This document shows positions 18,598-27,479 of a stretch of DNA of 64,000 nt, piece by piece. The stretch is from the NCBI GenBank assembly GCA_900770925.1, contig CAAGLY010000024.1:1-64000 (forward strand), in the 5' to 3' direction. Below the pieces are notes generated by a model that was given only the letters and a program-made list of their open reading frames with translations, made no database searches and was not told the origin of the DNA. How positions within the stretch are numbered: the stretch's first letter is position 1; every line of letters starts with the position of its first letter. Made by a program: the position numbers and the translations under genes. The stretch is from Bacilli bacterium (GTDB taxonomy: Bacteria > Bacillota_I > Bacilli_A > RFN20 > CAG-288).

Positions 18598-19644
18598 ATG
18601 AGATTAACTTTCCGTTGGTACGGAGAGGGTGATTCTATCCCGCTCTCCTATATCCGTGAAATTCCGAATAGGTCCGGTGTTGTCACTGCGGTCTATGACG
18701 TCAAGGTCGGAGAAGTCTGGCCTAGGGAATCTCTTGAGAAGCTGAAAAAGGATGCTGCTAGCCATGGCTTAGCTAGGGAAGTCATTGAGTCTATCCCTGT
18801 CCATGAGGACATTAAGCTCGGCAAGCCTACCCGCGACCATTACATCGACAACTATATCGAGAACATCCGTCGCTGCGCAAAGGTCGGCGTCAAATGTGTC
18901 TGCTATAACTTCAGGCCGGTCTTTGACTGGCTGCGGACCAATAGGCACCATCAGAACGCCGATGGCAGCAACTCCCTTAGCTACTCCTATGAGGAGTTCC
19001 TCAAGGTTGATCCGAAACATCTGCATCTTCCGGGATGGGATGAATCCTATTCTCCGGAAGAGCTTCAGTCTCTTCTCTCCCAGTATCAGAAGATTTCGCA
19101 TCAGCAACTGTTTGAGAACCTTGTCTATTTCCTCAACCGGATCATTCCTGTCTGTGAGGAGTGCGATGTGAACAGGGCCATTCATCCGGATGATCCGCCG
19201 TGGGATGTCTTCCATCTCCCTCGGATCATTACCGGCGAAGAGGATCTGGACCGATTATTTGCCGCTGTTCCTTCTACCCGCAATGGTATCACTCTATGCA
19301 CTGGATCTTTCGGTGCGAAGAGAACTAACGATATTGTTCACAGGGTCGGAAAGTATTCGAAGCAGGGTCGTGTTCATTTCTTGCACTTACGCAATGTCAA
19401 GTGGACGGATGATCATGATTCCTTCTGTGAAGTCGGACATTGCACCAAAGACGGCTCTTTAAATAGGGCAGCTATCGTCAAAGCCGCTGTGGATAACGGA
19501 TTCGATGGCTATGTCCGTCCGGATCACGGACGCAATATCTTCGGCGAGGACGGAAAACCGGGCTATGGTCTTTATGACCGTGCTCTTGGCTGTGCCTACA
19601 TCAACGGTCTCTTCGAAAGGTGCGAGCTGAGGAAGAAGAACTAG
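18598..19644 (+). CDS. uxuA: Mannonate dehydratase
   Basis: 348 residues, the usual length for UxuA. It dehydrates D-mannonate to 2-keto-3-deoxygluconate. Diagnostic segments: LTFRWYGEGDSIPL, IPNMSGVVTAVYDV, GEVWP, IPVHEDIKLG, and VCYNFMPVFDWLRTN, then HPDDPPW and CTGSFGAK for metal and substrate binding. The AGG codons at NMSG and NFMPV (18913) stand at invariant Met, while the Arg of DWLRT is CGG. AAGGAG lies before ATG 18598. Together with uxuB it forms the middle of the glucuronate catabolic path; uxaC, kdgK and kdgA are not in the window. Confidence 0.95.
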   Translation: MRLTFRWYGEGDSIPLSYIREIPNRSGVVTAVYDVKVGEVWPRESLEKLKKDAASHGLAREVIESIPVHEDIKLGKPTRDHYIDNYIENIRRCAKVGVKCVCYNFRPVFDWLRTNRHHQNADGSNSLSYSYEEFLKVDPKHLHLPGWDESYSPEELQSLLSQYQKISHQQLFENLVYFLNRIIPVCEECDVNRAIHPDDPPWDVFHLPRIITGEEDLDRLFAAVPSTRNGITLCTGSFGAKRTNDIVHRVGKYSKQGRVHFLHLRNVKWTDDHDSFCEVGHCTKDGSLNRAAIVKAAVDNGFDGYVRPDHGRNIFGEDGKPGYGLYDRALGCAYINGLFERCELRKKN

Positions 19645-19662
19645 TTTTTCTTTCAGAATTTG

Positions 19663-19690
19663 AATAGGCTGCCACTTGGCAGCCTATTTT
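19663..19690 (+). terminator. Rho-independent terminator of the sugar/uronate operon
   Basis: A 12-bp stem (19663-19674 with 19677-19688) ends in TTTT and lies 18 bases after the uxuA stop. It closes the run of genes that began at 4020. Confidence 0.8.
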
Positions 19691-19853
19691 CGGTTCTTTG
19701 AAAAAGTGAGAGACTAAGGTACAGGCTTTACTGCTTTTCAGTGCTTAGCCTAGCTTTTCATCAGCTTTGTTTCAATTGTCTAAGGCTATAAGAACATATT
19801 GTTATTCTACGCGAACAGGATTATTCTTACGACGGATTGAGTAAGGAGGCTTT

Positions 19854-19988
19854 ATGAAATTCAGAAGAATTATCCCGCTTGGGATTGCTTTGATTTTTCC
19901 TTTTATCTGTTCTTTGGAAGCGGAAAGCAGGTCTTGCGCTAAGGCCTGCTTTTATTCGTTGCTTGCCTTCAGGAAATCTATCCTATAG
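19854..19988 (+). CDS. Possible short ORF with a signal-like N-terminus
   Basis: 44 codons starting at ATG 19854 with a good AAGGAGG site (19843-19849). The product begins MKFRRIIPLGIALIFPFICS, which looks like a signal peptide, but it then runs into a terminator hairpin (19924-19953) and overlaps the 3' end of the ATPase on the other strand. It may be the remains of a gene, a leader peptide, or noise. Confidence 0.3.
   Translation: MKFRRIIPLGIALIFPFICSLEAESRSCAKACFYSLLAFRKSIL
19924..19953. terminator. Hairpin serving as a possibly two-way terminator
   Basis: 8-bp stem AAAGCAGG (19924-19931) / CCTGCTTT (19945-19952). On the plus strand it ends in TTTTATT. On the minus strand it directly follows the stop of the ATPase gene. 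Confidence 0.6.
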
Positions 19989-21280
19989 ATGGGAAAATAG
20001 GTTCTGTTATCTTTCTTTTCTAAGTTGCAGTTTCCGAAAATGTATCCTTCCGGAATATCATAGTCCTTATTTGACAGCAGATTATCTAGAGCGGAATGAC
20101 GTTTATAGTCTTTTCCGGATTTGATTTCTATCGGAAGCACATTTCCTTTGTAGCTGACGATAAAATCGACTTCACCCTGCTTCTTGCTTGAGAAATAGAA
20201 GAGGTTATCGTATCCGAAACCATGATGTAACAGTTCTTGGGCAACAGCATTCTCGAAGATGCCACCGAAATTTATATCTTTTTCGTGCGCGAGGATTTTC
20301 TCCTGTATTCCGCTCTGCAGTAAACGGTAGCATAATAATCCGACATCATTAGCAAAGAGTTTGAAAAGTTTACTGTTTCTTGAAAGGAGGAGAGGAGTCT
20401 TAGGTTCATCAACATTATAGACAGGAATTGCTACTCCTGCATCTTTCAGCCAGATGAAATCATTCTGACAGCGGGGAAGCGTGTAGTTTTTATCAATCTT
20501 GGATAAGATAAAACGCTTTGATTTGCTTCCTAATTCACTTGGTAAGAGATCATAAGCATTGGCGATATATGGCCGATCCGTGCTTCCGGCATACTTCGTG
20601 ATATCTTTTCGGTAATAGGTTTCGATTGTTCTATGAACAAAATGAGTTGCTGTCAGGTCTTTTGTTTTCACATAGGTGCTGACTGCTTCTGGCCTTCCGC
20701 CTACTAATAGGTATTGATAGAATCTGTCTATCCTCCTCTTATGAAGGTAATCCGGAACTGTTTCTCTTTTCCTAAAGCATTCTTTCAACTTGTTGATAAC
20801 TGGTTCCTGTACGTTATTCGCCCAGAGGAATTCTTCAAAGTCTAAAGGATACCTGATTTCTTCATATAAGTATCCGGTCGGCTCAAGTGCAATATTGAAA
20901 TTGGTGACACCTAATAAGGAGCCGGAAAAAACAAAGCGGTATTTTCCGTCTAAGGCAAATCCCTTTGCCCTAGTCTGGAAATCAATATCTTCCGCCATCT
21001 GGATTTCGTCAAAGAAGATGACTGTCTTATTTGGAATCAAGGGTTTATTCGAAAACGCTGATATCACTAAGAGGAAATCTTCTATATTTGCCGCCTGCCG
21101 AAAGGCGGGGATAGACTGTGGATTGAGAGCAAGGTTGATATAAATATAGCTTTCGAAGTTTTCTTTACAGAATTGATCAATAAGGAAGGTTTTTCCTACC
21201 TGTCTTGAACCATCTACAAGCAAAACCTTATTGGTTGACTTCCATTGCTTCAGCTTCTCTTCAAATTTTCGTTTCAGCAT
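19952..21280 (-). CDS. AAA_14 / DUF4143 family ATPase
   Basis: 442 residues. N-terminal P-loop GSRQVGKTFL near residue 25-34, Walker B FFDEIQ near 88, sensor SGS near 117, then EIMYPLDFEEFL, then YLLVGGMPEAVSTYV, and a C-terminal nuclease-like segment with GEVDFIVSY, then LPIEIKSGK (PD-(D/E)XK fold). AGG codons supply the Met of EIMYP and VGGMPEAV, both family consensus. The cellular role of this common family is unclear; such ATPases are often single, horizontally mobile genes. ATG 21280 has AGGAG. A second member lies at 63016 and a decayed one at 34637. Confidence 0.9.
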   Translation of the reverse strand: MLKRKFEEKLKQWKSTNKVLLVDGSRQVGKTFLIDQFCKENFESYIYINLALNPQSIPAFRQAANIEDFLLVISAFSNKPLIPNKTVIFFDEIQMAEDIDFQTRAKGFALDGKYRFVFSGSLLGVTNFNIALEPTGYLYEEIRYPLDFEEFLWANNVQEPVINKLKECFRKRETVPDYLHKRRIDRFYQYLLVGGRPEAVSTYVKTKDLTATHFVHRTIETYYRKDITKYAGSTDRPYIANAYDLLPSELGSKSKRFILSKIDKNYTLPRCQNDFIWLKDAGVAIPVYNVDEPKTPLLLSRNSKLFKLFANDVGLLCYRLLQSGIQEKILAHEKDINFGGIFENAVAQELLHHGFGYDNLFYFSSKKQGEVDFIVSYKGNVLPIEIKSGKDYKRHSALDNLLSNKDYDIPEGYIFGNCNLEKKDNRTYFPIYRIDFLKASNE

Positions 21281-21335
21281 TTGTTTTCTCCTATTATAAG
21301 TATAAGCTAAAAGGGCTTCTTTGTATATAGAAAAC

Positions 21336-21415
21336 AGACTTTTCCATCCAGAAAAGTGTCAAATAGTTAGACTTTTCCAACCATCTAAATAACATATTTG
21401 CCAACTTTTCAAACC
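21336..21415. repeat. Three direct repeats spaced exactly 33 bases apart
   Basis: Copies start at 21336, 21369 and 21402: AGACTTTTCCATCC, AGACTTTTCCAACC and CAACTTTTCAAACC. The first copy also forms an inverted repeat, ACTTTTC (21338-21344) with GAAAAGT (21351-21357). They lie between the divergent ATPase and MarR genes. The spacing is about three helix turns, which suggests a protein binding on one face of the DNA. The rest of the 21281-21624 gap is AT-rich with no gene. Confidence 0.7.
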
Positions 21416-21624
21416 TCAAAAATACATAAACACTATAATACGTGTAAAAATGTAAAATAAAAGGCTTTTTTAATAAAGCATGTTTTTAGAAAATAAATAG
21501 AAAACAATCAAACTATCTGTTTTGCTCCTTTAAAAGCTTTTGAAAAGCCTTACATTAAAAATCGCTACTCTTTTTTATATAGGATGACTATAATTATTCC
21601 GTTCGTATACAAACTAATTAATTT

Positions 21625-22089
21625 ATGGATGATAAAAACGACAATTCATTAGGTGAAAGGATTCATCTGACATCGAGTAAAATCGGCGCCTTTATTAACC
21701 GGAAAAGGAAGGACAATGACCTCCTTAGGCTCGGAAATGAAGGGAACCTGATTCTCTATATCTATGAACATCCTTCGACCAAGGCGAAAGACTTGCAGGA
21801 AAAGTTCCGACTATCGAAAGCAACCATTTCCTGTTCCCTAAGTAATAGGGAAAAGAAAGGCTTGCTGAAGAGGGACTATGAAGGAAATGACAAGCGGACA
21901 AAGAAGATAAGGCTAACCGATAAAGGGAAAGAAGCCTGTCTTCCCTACCGGGACTTCTTTCTCCGCCTGACGCATACTCTAGAGGAGAACGTCTCTAGAG
22001 AAGAGAAAGAGACGACGATTAAAGTGCTAAATCAGGTTCTCTTGAACCTGGAAGAAGGAAAGGAAGGAGAAGAAGATGAAAATTATTAA
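21625..22089 (+). CDS. MarR-family transcriptional regulator
   Basis: 154 residues. Winged helix: LGNEGNLILYIYEHP, recognition helix LSKATISCSLSNMEKKGL, wing KMDYEGNDKRTKKIMLTDKG, in which D.R is the conserved wing pair and Arg is CGG while the AGG codons fall at hydrophobic positions. It overlaps the ABC exporter start by 14 bases, so it is co-translated with and probably controls the exporter genes. No good Shine-Dalgarno lies before ATG 21625. A TATAAT box at about 21590 could drive it. Confidence 0.88.
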   Translation: MDDKNDNSLGERIHLTSSKIGAFINRKRKDNDLLRLGNEGNLILYIYEHPSTKAKDLQEKFRLSKATISCSLSNREKKGLLKRDYEGNDKRTKKIRLTDKGKEACLPYRDFFLRLTHTLEENVSREEKETTIKVLNQVLLNLEEGKEGEEDENY

Positions 22090-23827
22090 ACGCCTAGTTA
22101 CCTTTAGGCCAGGCTATTGGAAGGATACCATCCTGACCTGGTGTTCTGTTGCTCTTGAAGCAAGGCTTGAGATTCTGGTTGCTTTCTTCCTTCAGTATCT
22201 CTTAGCCGGAGTTGAGAACAACTCCATGGCTCAGATTGGAAGGTGGACAGGCATCATTGCCGGAAGGGCACTATTAGCAGCGGCAAGCGGTCTGTTTGCC
22301 GGCTATTGGTCAGCTTCGGCAGCCGCCGGCTTTGGCAAGAACCTGAGAGAGGGAAGGTATGAAAAGGTTCAGACTTATTCCTTTAAGAACATCGATAAGT
22401 TCTCTACCTCTTCTATCGTTACCCGTAGGACCACGGATAGGTCAAACATCCAGTTCTCCTTCATGATGATTCTCCGCATGGTTCTCCGTGCTCCGCTGAG
22501 GATGATTTTCGCTAGGATCATGGCTTTCGTCACAGCTCCTAGCTTAGCCTGGATCTTCCTCGTCATCATTCCTGTCCTCTTTGTTTTCCTTATTATTATC
22601 GCTAACTCTGCCCATAAGCTCTTCGTGAAGATCTTCGATACCTATGATGACCTTAACCAGGACGTCCAGGAGGATGTCGACGGTATCCGTGTCATCAAAT
22701 CCTTTGACCGGAAAGAGCATCATACGAAGAAATTCAAATCAATCTCCGATGGCATCTATAAGAACTACATCAAAGCAGAGTTCCGCCTTGCCTTTAACGG
22801 TCCGTTAAGGAACACGGCTGTCTATGGTGCAAGGAGGTTCATTTCTTACTTCGGTGCAAAGAAGATTGTCGAGGGCGGCAATTCGTCTCTTCAGATTACC
22901 CAGCTGACAACTCTCTTTACCTATGTCAGGATGATTCTTAGGTCCTTAAGGATGGTTTCTAGGATCTATGTCAGGATCATCATTGCCCGTAACAGCGCAG
23001 AGCGCTGTGTTGAAATCTTAGATGAGACTTCCGATATCGTTTCTCCTGAGCATGCTATCAGGAAGGTCGAGAACGGAGAAGTCGAGTTCAAGGATGTCTC
23101 CTTCAGCTACGGAAAAGGGAAGAGCGTCTTACAGGATGTCAATCTTCACTTCTCTTCCGGTGAGACCATCGGTATTATCGGCCCTACCGGTTCAAGTAAG
23201 ACGACCCTTGTCTCCTTAATCGCCCGTCTTTATGACGCTACCTCTGGTGAAGTGAAAGTCGGCGGACACGATGTTAGAGAGTACGACGTAGCGACTTTAC
23301 GTGATGCTGTCGCTGTTGTCTTACAGAAGAACACCCTGTTTACCGGAACTATCCGGGATAACCTGAAATGGGGCAATGAACAGGCAAGCGATGAGGAAAT
23401 CTGGAAAGCATGCGATTTAGCTCAGGCGAGTGAGTTCCTCAAACGGTTCCCTAAGGGATTGGATACAAGGCTGGTACAGGAAGGAAACAATGTTTCCGGA
23501 GGACAGAAACAGCGTTTATGTATCGCCCGTGCTCTATTAAAGAATCCGAAGATCCTGATTCTGGATGATTCCACTAGTGCCTGCGATACCCATACGGACA
23601 GCTTAATCCGTGAAGGATTAGCTAAGGAACGCAACGATGTGACAAAGTTCATCATTGCCCAGCGTGTCTTATCCATTAAGGACTGCCGGACGATTATTGT
23701 CAGGGATGCCGGAGGAAAGATTGTTGCCCAGGGCAACAATGATGAGCTAAGGCTCTCCTGCCCTGTCTATAAGGAATTATATGAATCTCAGTTAGGAGGA
23801 GGTGATTTCGATGTCAAAGCGGATTAA
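22076..23827 (+). CDS. ABC exporter half A (multidrug type), degenerate ATPase site
   Basis: 583 residues: six-helix membrane domain (1-310) and C-terminal ATPase. Walker A is GPTGSSKTT near 369, signature VSGGQKQR near 472 and Walker B ILDDSTSACD near 496. Here Asp replaces the catalytic Glu, as usual in one half of heterodimeric exporters. In the helix before the ATPase, family consensus has five Met where this gene has AGG (22928-22973), e.g. SLMMVSMIYVMIII; similarly VTRMTTDMSNIQ near 120. The adjacent second half (23811) has the consensus Glu. Probable drug or toxin efflux pump under the MarR gene. Confidence 0.9.
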   Translation: MKIIKRLVTFRPGYWKDTILTWCSVALEARLEILVAFFLQYLLAGVENNSMAQIGRWTGIIAGRALLAAASGLFAGYWSASAAAGFGKNLREGRYEKVQTYSFKNIDKFSTSSIVTRRTTDRSNIQFSFMMILRMVLRAPLRMIFARIMAFVTAPSLAWIFLVIIPVLFVFLIIIANSAHKLFVKIFDTYDDLNQDVQEDVDGIRVIKSFDRKEHHTKKFKSISDGIYKNYIKAEFRLAFNGPLRNTAVYGARRFISYFGAKKIVEGGNSSLQITQLTTLFTYVRMILRSLRMVSRIYVRIIIARNSAERCVEILDETSDIVSPEHAIRKVENGEVEFKDVSFSYGKGKSVLQDVNLHFSSGETIGIIGPTGSSKTTLVSLIARLYDATSGEVKVGGHDVREYDVATLRDAVAVVLQKNTLFTGTIRDNLKWGNEQASDEEIWKACDLAQASEFLKRFPKGLDTRLVQEGNNVSGGQKQRLCIARALLKNPKILILDDSTSACDTHTDSLIREGLAKERNDVTKFIIAQRVLSIKDCRTIIVRDAGGKIVAQGNNDELRLSCPVYKELYESQLGGGDFDVKAD

Positions 23828-25847
23828 ACCGATGCAGAAAACATCTATCGAGGTCTCGGAAAAGCACCCGGCCAAACGGCTGTTATCCTATGTCTTCAAA
23901 TACTATCCGTTAAGGTTTGTCGGTGTCTGCGTCTCGATTATCTTCTCTGCTTTTGCTTCTGTCGCCGGAAGCTACTTCATCGGCACGATTCTGATTGATA
24001 AGTATCTGACTCCCTCTATCTATGTCGTAGATTCTGCAACCGGGAATCCGAGGATTCAGAATGGTGCTCCGCTTAGGCAGGCGAATCCGAAAGAGGTCTT
24101 CTCCTCTATCCGTTTCTGGGGAAGGAACTTCTCTTCGGCAAGGCTTGTCTTAGCCGGCATCTTCCTTCTCGGTATCTTAGCCGGATACTTCTATAACTAC
24201 TGGATGGCTAAGATTGCCCAGGGTGTTCAGAAGATCATCCGTGATGAGAGGTTCTCTCACAGGCTTGATCTTCCGGTCTCCTACTTTGATAAACACACCC
24301 ATGGTGACATCAGGTCCGTCTATTCCAACGATGTCGACTCTCTCCGTGAAAGGCTTGCCCGTGCTGTTCCGATGTCCTTCTCCTCCATTGTCTCTAGGAC
24401 CCTCTGTCTTATCAGGAGGATCGGAACGGATATCTATAGGACAATATTAGTCTTAGCCTTCTCTCTCATCAGGTTGTTCCTCAGCCGCTATTTCGCCTCT
24501 CATTCCGGCAGGTACTTCCGTGCCCAGCAGGATGAACTCGGTAAGATCAACGGATACATCGAAGAAAGGATCTCCGGTCAGAAGGTCATTAAGGTCTTCA
24601 ACCACGAGCAGGAGAACATCGAGGGATTTAAGAAACATAACGAAGAGCTGTTCAACGATTCGGTCAAGGCAAACCGTTATGCCAATAGGCTAAGGCCGAT
24701 GATTAACCAGCTCGGTAATGTCCAGTATGCCTTCATTGCTCTATTCGGAGGCATTAGGAGGATCAACCGTATCCAGGCTATTCACCTCTTCTCTTCGAAC
24801 ACTTCATCTATCTACGGATACTATACAATCGGTATCATCTCTTCCTTCTTAAGGTATTCTAAGTCCTTTGTTCAGCCGATCGGTCAGATCAGCCAGCAGC
24901 TCAATTCTATCTCTTTAGCCTTAGCTGGTTCCGGACGAATCTTCTCCTTAATCGATGAGAAGCCGGAAACGGATGAAGGTTATGTCGAATTAGTCAATGC
25001 AAAAGCAGACGAAAAGGGAAATCCTGTTGAAACAGAGGAACAGACCGGAAGGTGGGCGTGGAAACATCCGCATCAGGATAATTCTTCAACGACCTATACC
25101 TGGTTAAAAGGCAAAATCAACCTTAACCATGTCGACTTCGGTTACACCAAGGAAAAGATTGTCCTCCACGATATTACCATCTATGCAGAACCCGGCCAGA
25201 AGGTTGCCTTTGTCGGTCCTACCGGTGCCGGTAAGACGACAATCACAAACCTCCTTAATCGCTTCTACGATATAGCCGATGGCAAGATCCGCTATGACGA
25301 TATCAACATCAACAAGATCAAGAAGTCGGACTTACGCCGCTCCTTAGGCATGGTCTTCCAGGATACGAAGCTCTTCACCGGAACAGTGAGGGAAAATATC
25401 CGCTACGGAAAGCTCGATGCTAGTGATGAGGAAGTCATTGCTGCGGCTAAGCTTGCCAATGCCGATACCTTCATCCGTCAGCTTCCTAACGGATACGATA
25501 CAAGGCTGAAAGATTCCGGATCCGGATTATCTCAGGGGCAGAGACAGCTCCTTGCTATCGCAAGAGCTGCTGTCGCTAATCCTCCTGTCCTGATCCTCGA
25601 TGAGGCAACTTCATCCATCGACTCCCGTACCGAAACGATGGTACAGAAGGGAAGGGATGCCATCAGGAAGGGACGTACTGTCTTTGTTATCGCCCATCGT
25701 CTCAGCACGATTAAGAACGCGGATGTTATCAGGGTCCTTGAGAACGGATGCATTATCGAACGCGGTAACCATGAGCAGTTACTTGCTGAAAAAGGAAAAT
25801 ATTACCAGCTCTATACCGGTAACGCAATTCAGCAGCAGGACGAATAA
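23811..25847 (+). CDS. ABC exporter half B (multidrug type), consensus ATPase site
   Basis: 678 residues. The membrane domain carries about 60 extra residues near the first extracellular loop (SIYVVDSATGNPRIQNG). ATPase: GPTGAGKTT near 469, LSQGQRQ near 573 and LDEATSSID near 595. MVQKGMDAIMKGRTVFV, IAHRLSTIKNADVIMVL match the family with AGG as Met and CGT/CGC as Arg. A weakly conserved stretch near 405-430 (GNPVETEEQ...) is an insertion before the ATPase. ATG 23811 is chosen because AGGAGG lies 8 bases upstream; a GTG start at 23802 is possible. It pairs with the 22076 product. Confidence 0.9.
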   Translation: MSKRIKPMQKTSIEVSEKHPAKRLLSYVFKYYPLRFVGVCVSIIFSAFASVAGSYFIGTILIDKYLTPSIYVVDSATGNPRIQNGAPLRQANPKEVFSSIRFWGRNFSSARLVLAGIFLLGILAGYFYNYWMAKIAQGVQKIIRDERFSHRLDLPVSYFDKHTHGDIRSVYSNDVDSLRERLARAVPMSFSSIVSRTLCLIRRIGTDIYRTILVLAFSLIRLFLSRYFASHSGRYFRAQQDELGKINGYIEERISGQKVIKVFNHEQENIEGFKKHNEELFNDSVKANRYANRLRPMINQLGNVQYAFIALFGGIRRINRIQAIHLFSSNTSSIYGYYTIGIISSFLRYSKSFVQPIGQISQQLNSISLALAGSGRIFSLIDEKPETDEGYVELVNAKADEKGNPVETEEQTGRWAWKHPHQDNSSTTYTWLKGKINLNHVDFGYTKEKIVLHDITIYAEPGQKVAFVGPTGAGKTTITNLLNRFYDIADGKIRYDDININKIKKSDLRRSLGMVFQDTKLFTGTVRENIRYGKLDASDEEVIAAAKLANADTFIRQLPNGYDTRLKDSGSGLSQGQRQLLAIARAAVANPPVLILDEATSSIDSRTETMVQKGRDAIRKGRTVFVIAHRLSTIKNADVIRVLENGCIIERGNHEQLLAEKGKYYQLYTGNAIQQQDE

Positions 25848-25854
25848 AACATTT

Positions 25855-25903
25855 AAAAAGCACCATCCTCTCAATTTGTTTAGACTAGGAGGGTGCTTTT
25901 TTG
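25855..25903 (+). terminator. Rho-independent terminator of the marR-exporter operon
   Basis: Stem AAAAAGCACC...TCCTC (25855-25870) with GGAGGGTGCTTTTTT (about 25887-25902), eight bases after the stop. The downstream arm ends in a T-run. Confidence 0.8.
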
Positions 25904-26034
25904 TTTCCTTAAAAGAATAAACAGGTAGAGTCCTTATCAGAGCAGGAGGACAGATTGCCTTTACGGATTATTGCCAAGAAGCTGTGCCTTTAAGACATTC
26001 TCTTTTCAAACCAGAAAAAGAAAACTCTTTTTGA

Positions 26035-26068
26035 ACGGAAAACGGCGTCCTAGTTTTTAGGACGCCGC
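26035..26068 (-). terminator. Rho-independent terminator of the lipoprotein operon
   Basis: 9-bp GC-rich stem CGGCGTCCT (26043-26051) / AGGACGCCG (26059-26067). On the minus strand it is followed by TTTTCC. It lies about 50 bases after the last lipoprotein gene. Confidence 0.75.
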
Positions 26069-26114
26069 TATTGTCTTCTGTTAGCAGAGTTTCTGAAGGA
26101 AGAAAATAGACCTG

Positions 26115-27479
26115 CTATGCGCCGATTCTATGGTCGCCAATCGTTGTCTTGTTGATGTCAGTGACTTCCCTGGAAATTTTATCGCCTTCGACTAAATCAG
26201 CAACGATATGATAACTGACAGCAGCTTCATCATACCAGAAAGTATAATCCAGGAGCTGGAACCGTAAAACGGTCTCATCAAACCTGGCAAATAAGTCAGT
26301 CAGGAAATCACTGGAAGCATTGAGATTCTTTTCTTCGATGACATACTTACCGCCTTCAATCTCTCTGGCCTTGAATGTCTTTTCATCTCCCCAATCAAGA
26401 TCGATGAACGAATTGACAATGCTATAGATATCCTTATAGGTGTTTCCGTTGTTATCCTTATAGACATCGCCGATAATCAGCTTATCCGTAGCATCATTAT
26501 ATAGCCTAGTCTTTACTACGCCATCTGAGACGATGAGACCGATATCATCTTCATCTTTGCGGTCAGTATAGGAGTAATAGGCATCGGTCCTATATTTGCT
26601 TGTCCTAGAATAGTTCGTAAAGCCTTCTGTCTTGTAGTCGCTATTTACTTTGATGGTAAAGTTTCTCCTGTTTTTCAGGTAGCCTAAATATTTGAAGAGA
26701 GAGCTTCCCTCACCGACTCGGACTTTCCCGCCTTTATCTGTCGCGATATAATCCCTGATTTTCTGGTCCTGCATGGTAGTTCCGATGTTTTCAATCGTCA
26801 TTACTGTCGTGCCTCTTCCGCTGGTTGTTTCATTGAACTCAACAGACAGCTGAAGATCCGAATTCGAATCGATAGTGAAATACCTGGAGTTTACATCGCT
26901 GTAAGTTGTGCCAGAATAAGTCGAGTCAGCATCATAACCGGCTAAGGAGAAGAGAACCTTGCAGCTGTCATTGTTGATGCTCTTGAAATAGACACGGCCG
27001 TCTTCCTCTTTCAGATTCTGAGAATCGACATCTACATTCTTGAAAGTGTAGAGATTATCAAATAAGGAATGAAGATTGTTTCCGTCACTATCTAATGCAT
27101 AGTAGTCTGAACTGAATACACCTTCTGTAGAAACGTTGAACCCATAGATTCCGTTTGCATCTTCGATGTATCCCTCCCTCTTACCATTCTCTGAGTCTCT
27201 ATAGGTATAGACACCAGAGGAAAAAGCAATGGAGAAATCACCGCCATAATCCGTGATATCGAGAGTATAGTTTACATCTGACTCTTTTAGCGATTTTAAT
27301 CGCTTGACTACCTTTTGAGTTAAAGTGGAATTATCCTCAGAAACTTTGATTGTAGCGGAAACGGGATGGCTGACATTATCAGATTTAGGTGCGCTATTTG
27401 TCGTGTTACCTGTTCCATTTGAGTTACAGGCAGATAATAAGGAAACAAAGGATAAGAAATAGACTAAACACTTTTTCAT
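26115..27479 (-). CDS. Surface lipoprotein of unknown function
   Basis: 454 residues. Lipobox SLLSAC with Cys at residue 18, then an Asn/Ser/Thr-rich linker. The remainder is rich in beta-type patterns and Asp/Tyr/Ser, for example LDITDYGGDFSIAFSSGVYTY and repeated YTYRDSE / YYSYTDRKDE. I do not recognise a domain. It overlaps the preceding gene by ATGA, so it is co-translated with it. With its two neighbours it forms a minus-strand lipoprotein operon. Confidence 0.7.
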   Translation of the reverse strand: MKKCLVYFLSFVSLLSACNSNGTGNTTNSAPKSDNVSHPVSATIKVSEDNSTLTQKVVKRLKSLKESDVNYTLDITDYGGDFSIAFSSGVYTYRDSENGKREGYIEDANGIYGFNVSTEGVFSSDYYALDSDGNNLHSLFDNLYTFKNVDVDSQNLKEEDGRVYFKSINNDSCKVLFSLAGYDADSTYSGTTYSDVNSRYFTIDSNSDLQLSVEFNETTSGRGTTVMTIENIGTTMQDQKIRDYIATDKGGKVRVGEGSSLFKYLGYLKNRRNFTIKVNSDYKTEGFTNYSRTSKYRTDAYYSYTDRKDEDDIGLIVSDGVVKTRLYNDATDKLIIGDVYKDNNGNTYKDIYSIVNSFIDLDWGDEKTFKAREIEGGKYVIEEKNLNASSDFLTDLFARFDETVLRFQLLDYTFWYDEAAVSYHIVADLVEGDKISREVTDINKTTIGDHRIGA

